Shown in pieces: positions 60,566 through 64,000 of a stretch of 64,000 bases of DNA. The number at the start of each line of letters is the position of its first letter. The first letter of the stretch is position 1. The stretch comes from an uncultured Eubacteriales bacterium (GTDB lineage Bacteria > Bacillota > Clostridia > Oscillospirales > Acutalibacteraceae), in assembly GCA_910584745.1 (NCBI GenBank), contig CAJUDG010000006.1, forward strand, positions 124,001 to 188,000. Reading direction: 5' to 3'. The notes below the pieces were generated by a model, which made no database searches, was not told where the DNA came from, and saw only the letters and a program-made list of their open reading frames with translations. The position numbers were made by a program, and so were the translations under genes.

Positions 60566-63500
60566 ATGCTTAAACACACACAAAAAATCATAAAGCGCGC
60601 CCTGGCTATGGTCCTGTGCGCCATGCTCCTTTTAGGCGCCGTGCCCCTGGATATCCTTCCCAGGGCCTCCGCCGCCTCGTGGGCCGACCCGTATATGGAT
60701 CAGCTCAAGCAGAACGGCGTTATGGTGGGCGGCCGCCCCAACGACAGGATAACCCGGGCCGAGATGGCCGCCGTGCTCAACCGGGCCTTCGGCTTCAGGC
60801 GCACCGGCCCCATACCCTTTACCGATGTGCACAAAAGCGCCTGGTACTATAACGACATCGTGGTATCCTATAACGAGGGGATACTCTCCGGCACCAGCCG
60901 CACGACGGCCTCTCCCAAGGCGGCCGTCACCCGCGAGCAGGCCCTGGCCCTTATCGGCCGGTGCCTGCGCTATCAGGAGAACGCGGGAGAGGTCACCGAC
61001 TTTACCGACGGCAAGAACTTCAGCAACTGGAGCTCCATCTATGTGCGCTCCGCCCTTCTGGCCGGAATAATCAACAGCACCGGCGGCAGTTTCCGTCCCA
61101 AGAGCGCCGCCACCCGCGGCGAGATCGCCGTTATGCTGTCCACGGCCATGGGCAAGCTGGTCAGCTCCTCCGGGGTCACCGAGCTCGGCGGAGTGTTCGG
61201 CAACGTCACCGTGAACGCACCCAACGTCACCCTGAGAAACACCACCATCGCCGGCGACCTGTACCTTACGGGCGGCGTGGGCCTTGGCAACGTCATCCTG
61301 GATAACGTGAAGGTCCTGGGCCGCATCATCGTGGCCGGCGGCGGCGAGGGCGAGAGCGGCGAGGCCAGCGTGCTTCTCAACAACGTCACCGCCCACCAGA
61401 TGGTGGTGGACCCCGCCACGGGCCAGTACGTGTCCATAAGGGCTCTCGGCAACACCGACATCTCGGAGACCCTGGTGCGCTCTGACGCGTACATACAGGA
61501 CGACGTGCGCAACAACAACATGGGCCTTAGGAAGGTCATCTTCGAGGAGCCCGCCGAGGGCCACTTCACCATCGCCGGGAACATGAAGGACGTGACGGTA
61601 AAGGCCCCGGGCTCCCTGCTCACAGTGGGCGACACGGGCACCGGCTCCGTCACGAAGATAACCGTTGACGAGGAGGCCACTGATGCCCGGCTGAACCTGG
61701 AGATAAACGCCTCTGTGGACGACATCAAGCTGGATACCTCCTCCACCATCACCGGCACCGGGGATATCGGGCACATTGACGTGGGGGCCAACGGCTGCAC
61801 CTCCGAGATACTGCCCGACACCATCACCGTGCGCCCGGGCGTTATCACCGAGGTCGGCGGCATTACCAATGTGGACTCCGAAAAGGCCAAGGAGCTCTCT
61901 GAGAACCCCAGGCTCCTGGCGGGGTACCCCAAGGCAAAGAACATCGCCCCCACCAGCGCGGACGCATACTTCTCCACCAACAAGCCCGGCACCCTCTACT
62001 GGGCCCTGACAGACGCGGCCCGGGGACCCCTTACCGACGCGGACGTGGAGACGCTTATCGAGCAGCCCAGCTACGGCTCCGGCTTCAAGCAGAAGGGCAC
62101 AATAGAGGTAGAGAGCTCCAAGACCGAGTATGTGCTGCCCCTTGAGGGACTGACCCAGGGGGGCCGGTACTATATCTCCGCCGCACTGGTGGACGCCCAC
62201 GAGCGCAGGAGCCCCGTGAAGTCCCAGCGCATCGAGACCCCGGACGGCACCGTGCCCGCCATGGCAAGCAAAGACTATCCCTCCATCACCGACGCCACCC
62301 CCACCAGGAACGAGGAAAACGTCGGCCTGCCCTTCTCCGACATAGCGAACCTGCAGGCCACGGTCATGGCCAACAAGAGCTGCGACCTGTACTACGTCCT
62401 GCTGGCCGCCGGCAGCACAGCTCCCAGCACCGGCGAGCTGCTGTCCGCCGCCTTCCCCAATCCCTACGGCTACGGGCGGCTGCATCTGATAAAGAACACC
62501 CTGGATTCCTTCAAGATCACGGAGATAGACATGGACCTGGACGGCACTCCCGACGGTCTCGGCGACGTGAAGGAGAATACCAGTTATGACCTGTACTACT
62601 GGCTCACGGACGCCAACGGCGAGCAGAGCTCCCAGGTACAGAAGATACCCGTCACCACCAAGGACGTGACCCCGCCCGAGTTCACCATGGGCGAGATGTT
62701 CCAGTCCGACACCAAGGCCACCTCGGTGACCCTCAGCAATACCGTCAACGAGGACGCGACGGTCTATTGGGTGGCCGTACCCAGCGGTGACCCCTACCCC
62801 AAGCGCGACCCCGAGGTCTATCCCAACACCGACGAGTGGCGAGAGTTCCTGAAGACGGAGACCGCGAAGATACAGGTTGCCGCCGGCGTCGGCACGTCAA
62901 AGTCCCAGTCCGGCAAGCTGAACGCCAAGGCAAACACCCAGTTCAACATCACCATCTCCCGCCTTGAGAAGGAGAGCGCCTACGACGTGTACTACCTGGC
63001 CCAGGACAGCGCCAATAACTACTCCCAGGTCATCGGCATGTACACCGCCCATACTCTGGACGAGACGCCGCCCTCGGCAGAGATGCGCTTTGAGAGCTTC
63101 CCGGCGGAGAGCCCGGAGACTCCCTACGCCTACTCCACCATCGACGTGGTGTTCAGCGAGGCCATACGCTACCGCCAGCCCAGCAGCGCCCCCGTGAAAT
63201 ACAGCGAGCTGAGGATGATGGAGCTGTATACCAAGTATAAGAACGCCAGCCCCGCCGATAAGGCAAAGGCCGAGGAGGAGTTCGTGGGGGCCCTTAGGGA
63301 CACCGTGATCCTCTGCGACTCCACAGGGCAGGCCGTCCCGGAGCGCACCGCCGACAGCGGCAGCGCCCCCTGGGTGGTGGACTACCGCAACGTGCAGGTC
63401 CTTCAGGACGGCAAAGATATGGTGGTCAGCTTCGTAAACGACCCCAGCAACCTCTCCAAGTCCGCTCTGAACCTGGAGAGCGGCGCCAGCTACTACTTCC

Positions 63501-64000
63501 ACCTGCAGAACATTACCGACGACTCCCAGTCCCGCAACCAGATGGGCGAGCAGGATATGAAGGCGTTTACCACGGTGTCGGCCAGGGTGGGGATCAGTAG
63601 GCTGGAGGATCTGGAGCTGAAGGCCTACGCCCTCTCCGACGACGGCGAGAGCATTGACACCACCAAGTCCATTTCAGTATACAATGACATCACGGTCAGG
63701 GACGAGAAAACTATTACCGACGTTATCCCTATTGACATAGGCTTTACGGCCACACCCGAATCCACTGGAAACTCCGCAGACGGCGTGATGTGGGATATGC
63801 TTTTCTGGTTCAACACTGATGTTGAGTTCGACCTATTTACCAGGGTGAACAGCGCAGACGGAGCTGGCGAATGGGTGCCTGTGGGCGACGTGGAGATTGA
63901 CAGTAATGGCGCGAACACTGTGGCAAAAAGGGTCTCCATCATCGTCCCCTCCAACAAGAGAAAATACACCGGAGCAAGCGTTGTCAAGACCATGAGCAAC
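60566..64000 (+). CDS. Large secreted SLH-domain surface protein, 3' end cut off
   Basis: At least 1145 residues, open to the window edge. A signal peptide (basic start, core LAMVLCAMLLLGAVPLDI, cleavage near ASA) is followed by three SLH domains (about 37-80, 82-135, 145-195) that anchor the protein to cell-wall polymer. A Gly/Val/Asn-rich beta-helix-like region spans about 200-430, and at least four immunoglobulin-like repeats follow, with recurrent YxLYY/DVYYLAxD turns. An upstream in-frame ATG at 60500 sits on a very strong AAGGAGG site with only three bases of spacing and would add 22 residues. The ATG at 60566 gives the normal signal peptide. Role: surface layer or adhesion; ligand unknown. 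Confidence 0.88.
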   Translation, partial: MLKHTQKIIKRALAMVLCAMLLLGAVPLDILPRASAASWADPYMDQLKQNGVMVGGRPNDRITRAEMAAVLNRAFGFRRTGPIPFTDVHKSAWYYNDIVVSYNEGILSGTSRTTASPKAAVTREQALALIGRCLRYQENAGEVTDFTDGKNFSNWSSIYVRSALLAGIINSTGGSFRPKSAATRGEIAVMLSTAMGKLVSSSGVTELGGVFGNVTVNAPNVTLRNTTIAGDLYLTGGVGLGNVILDNVKVLGRIIVAGGGEGESGEASVLLNNVTAHQMVVDPATGQYVSIRALGNTDISETLVRSDAYIQDDVRNNNMGLRKVIFEEPAEGHFTIAGNMKDVTVKAPGSLLTVGDTGTGSVTKITVDEEATDARLNLEINASVDDIKLDTSSTITGTGDIGHIDVGANGCTSEILPDTITVRPGVITEVGGITNVDSEKAKELSENPRLLAGYPKAKNIAPTSADAYFSTNKPGTLYWALTDAARGPLTDADVETLIEQPSYGSGFKQKGTIEVESSKTEYVLPLEGLTQGGRYYISAALVDAHERRSPVKSQRIETPDGTVPAMASKDYPSITDATPTRNEENVGLPFSDIANLQATVMANKSCDLYYVLLAAGSTAPSTGELLSAAFPNPYGYGRLHLIKNTLDSFKITEIDMDLDGTPDGLGDVKENTSYDLYYWLTDANGEQSSQVQKIPVTTKDVTPPEFTMGEMFQSDTKATSVTLSNTVNEDATVYWVAVPSGDPYPKRDPEVYPNTDEWREFLKTETAKIQVAAGVGTSKSQSGKLNAKANTQFNITISRLEKESAYDVYYLAQDSANNYSQVIGMYTAHTLDETPPSAEMRFESFPAESPETPYAYSTIDVVFSEAIRYRQPSSAPVKYSELRMMELYTKYKNASPADKAKAEEEFVGALRDTVILCDSTGQAVPERTADSGSAPWVVDYRNVQVLQDGKDMVVSFVNDPSNLSKSALNLESGASYYFHLQNITDDSQSRNQMGEQDMKAFTTVSARVGISRLEDLELKAYALSDDGESIDTTKSISVYNDITVRDEKTITDVIPIDIGFTATPESTGNSADGVMWDMLFWFNTDVEFDLFTRVNSADGAGEWVPVGDVEIDSNGANTVAKRVSIIVPSNKRKYTGASVVKTMSN

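Noticed and set aside
1..64000. tRNA or rRNA genes, prophage, insertion sequences, CRISPR arrays
   Set aside because: No transposase, integrase, Cas or phage structural protein is seen, and no cloverleaf or rRNA-like sequence was recognised by reading.

Overview
The window is GC-rich bacterial DNA dominated by one very large flagellar and chemotaxis locus. Gene order and content fit a motile member of the Bacillota, class Clostridia, and most likely an Oscillospirales-type lineage. The evidence is the flgB-flgC-fliE-fliF-fliG-fliH-fliI-fliJ-fliK-flgD-flgE-motA-motB-fliM-fliY-cheY-fliO-fliP-fliQ-fliR-flhB-flhA-sigma order, the CheC/CheD/CheV/FliY chemotaxis chemistry, the FliW-CsrA pair, SLH-domain surface proteins, an ECF vitamin transporter and sigma-A promoters of TTGACA/TATAAT type. 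Species cannot be given.

Layout. 1-8.2 kb holds housekeeping genes: a 5'-truncated GGDEF diguanylate cyclase, a riboflavin ECF S-component (ribU) behind an FMN riboswitch and terminator, the NAD(P)HX repair enzyme Nnr, a duplicated CmpB-type membrane protein, a glycogen-debranching-type glycosidase, and an ANT(6)-like nucleotidyltransferase. 8.3-35.5 kb is the main fla/che operon, entirely on the minus strand and read from flgB (35.5 kb) down to an EAL-like/HDOD protein (8.3 kb). It carries extra promoters before fliE, before motB and before the two rod genes. 35.7-42.3 kb is an insert of envelope or division-like genes inside the flagellar neighbourhood: a lipoprotein, a long FtsA-like protein, a chemoreceptor, an FtsE-like ABC protein that has lost its catalytic residues, and a membrane-anchored C39-like peptidase. 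42.4-46.0 kb holds the filament-cap group (fliT-like, fliS, fliD). 46.2-47.7 kb, on the plus strand, holds a ParA ATPase and a ComFB-domain protein. 47.8-53.0 kb is the late operon flgM-flgN-flgK-flgL-DUF6470-fliW-csrA. 53.1-57.7 kb is cheA-cheW-cheR-cheB. 57.9-60.4 kb, on the plus strand, is a FliK-like gene, an FlhB C-terminal paralogue and a PilZ protein. 60.6 kb to the end is a large secreted SLH-domain protein running off the window.

How the parts work together. The class II operon builds the basal body, export gate, C-ring, stator and hook and encodes the late sigma factor FliA. FlgM sits at the head of the late operon, behind a sigma-D-like promoter embedded in the cheB terminator. FliW-CsrA would normally tune flagellin translation, but no flagellin gene is present here, and flhF and flhG are also absent from the position they usually occupy after flhA. 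Cyclic di-GMP recurs across the window (GGDEF, degenerate EAL-HDOD, PilZ, ComFB), suggesting tight coupling of motility to that second messenger.

Most unusual points: a complete FtsE-like gene with Walker A lysine, Walker B glutamate, signature and H-loop all substituted; FliY carrying two tandem copies of the CheY-P-binding-type motif in an internal linker; an FtsA-like protein with a long tail of repeated small modules; an oversized FliD with an AT-rich patch; and a switch-like hairpin in the motB leader.
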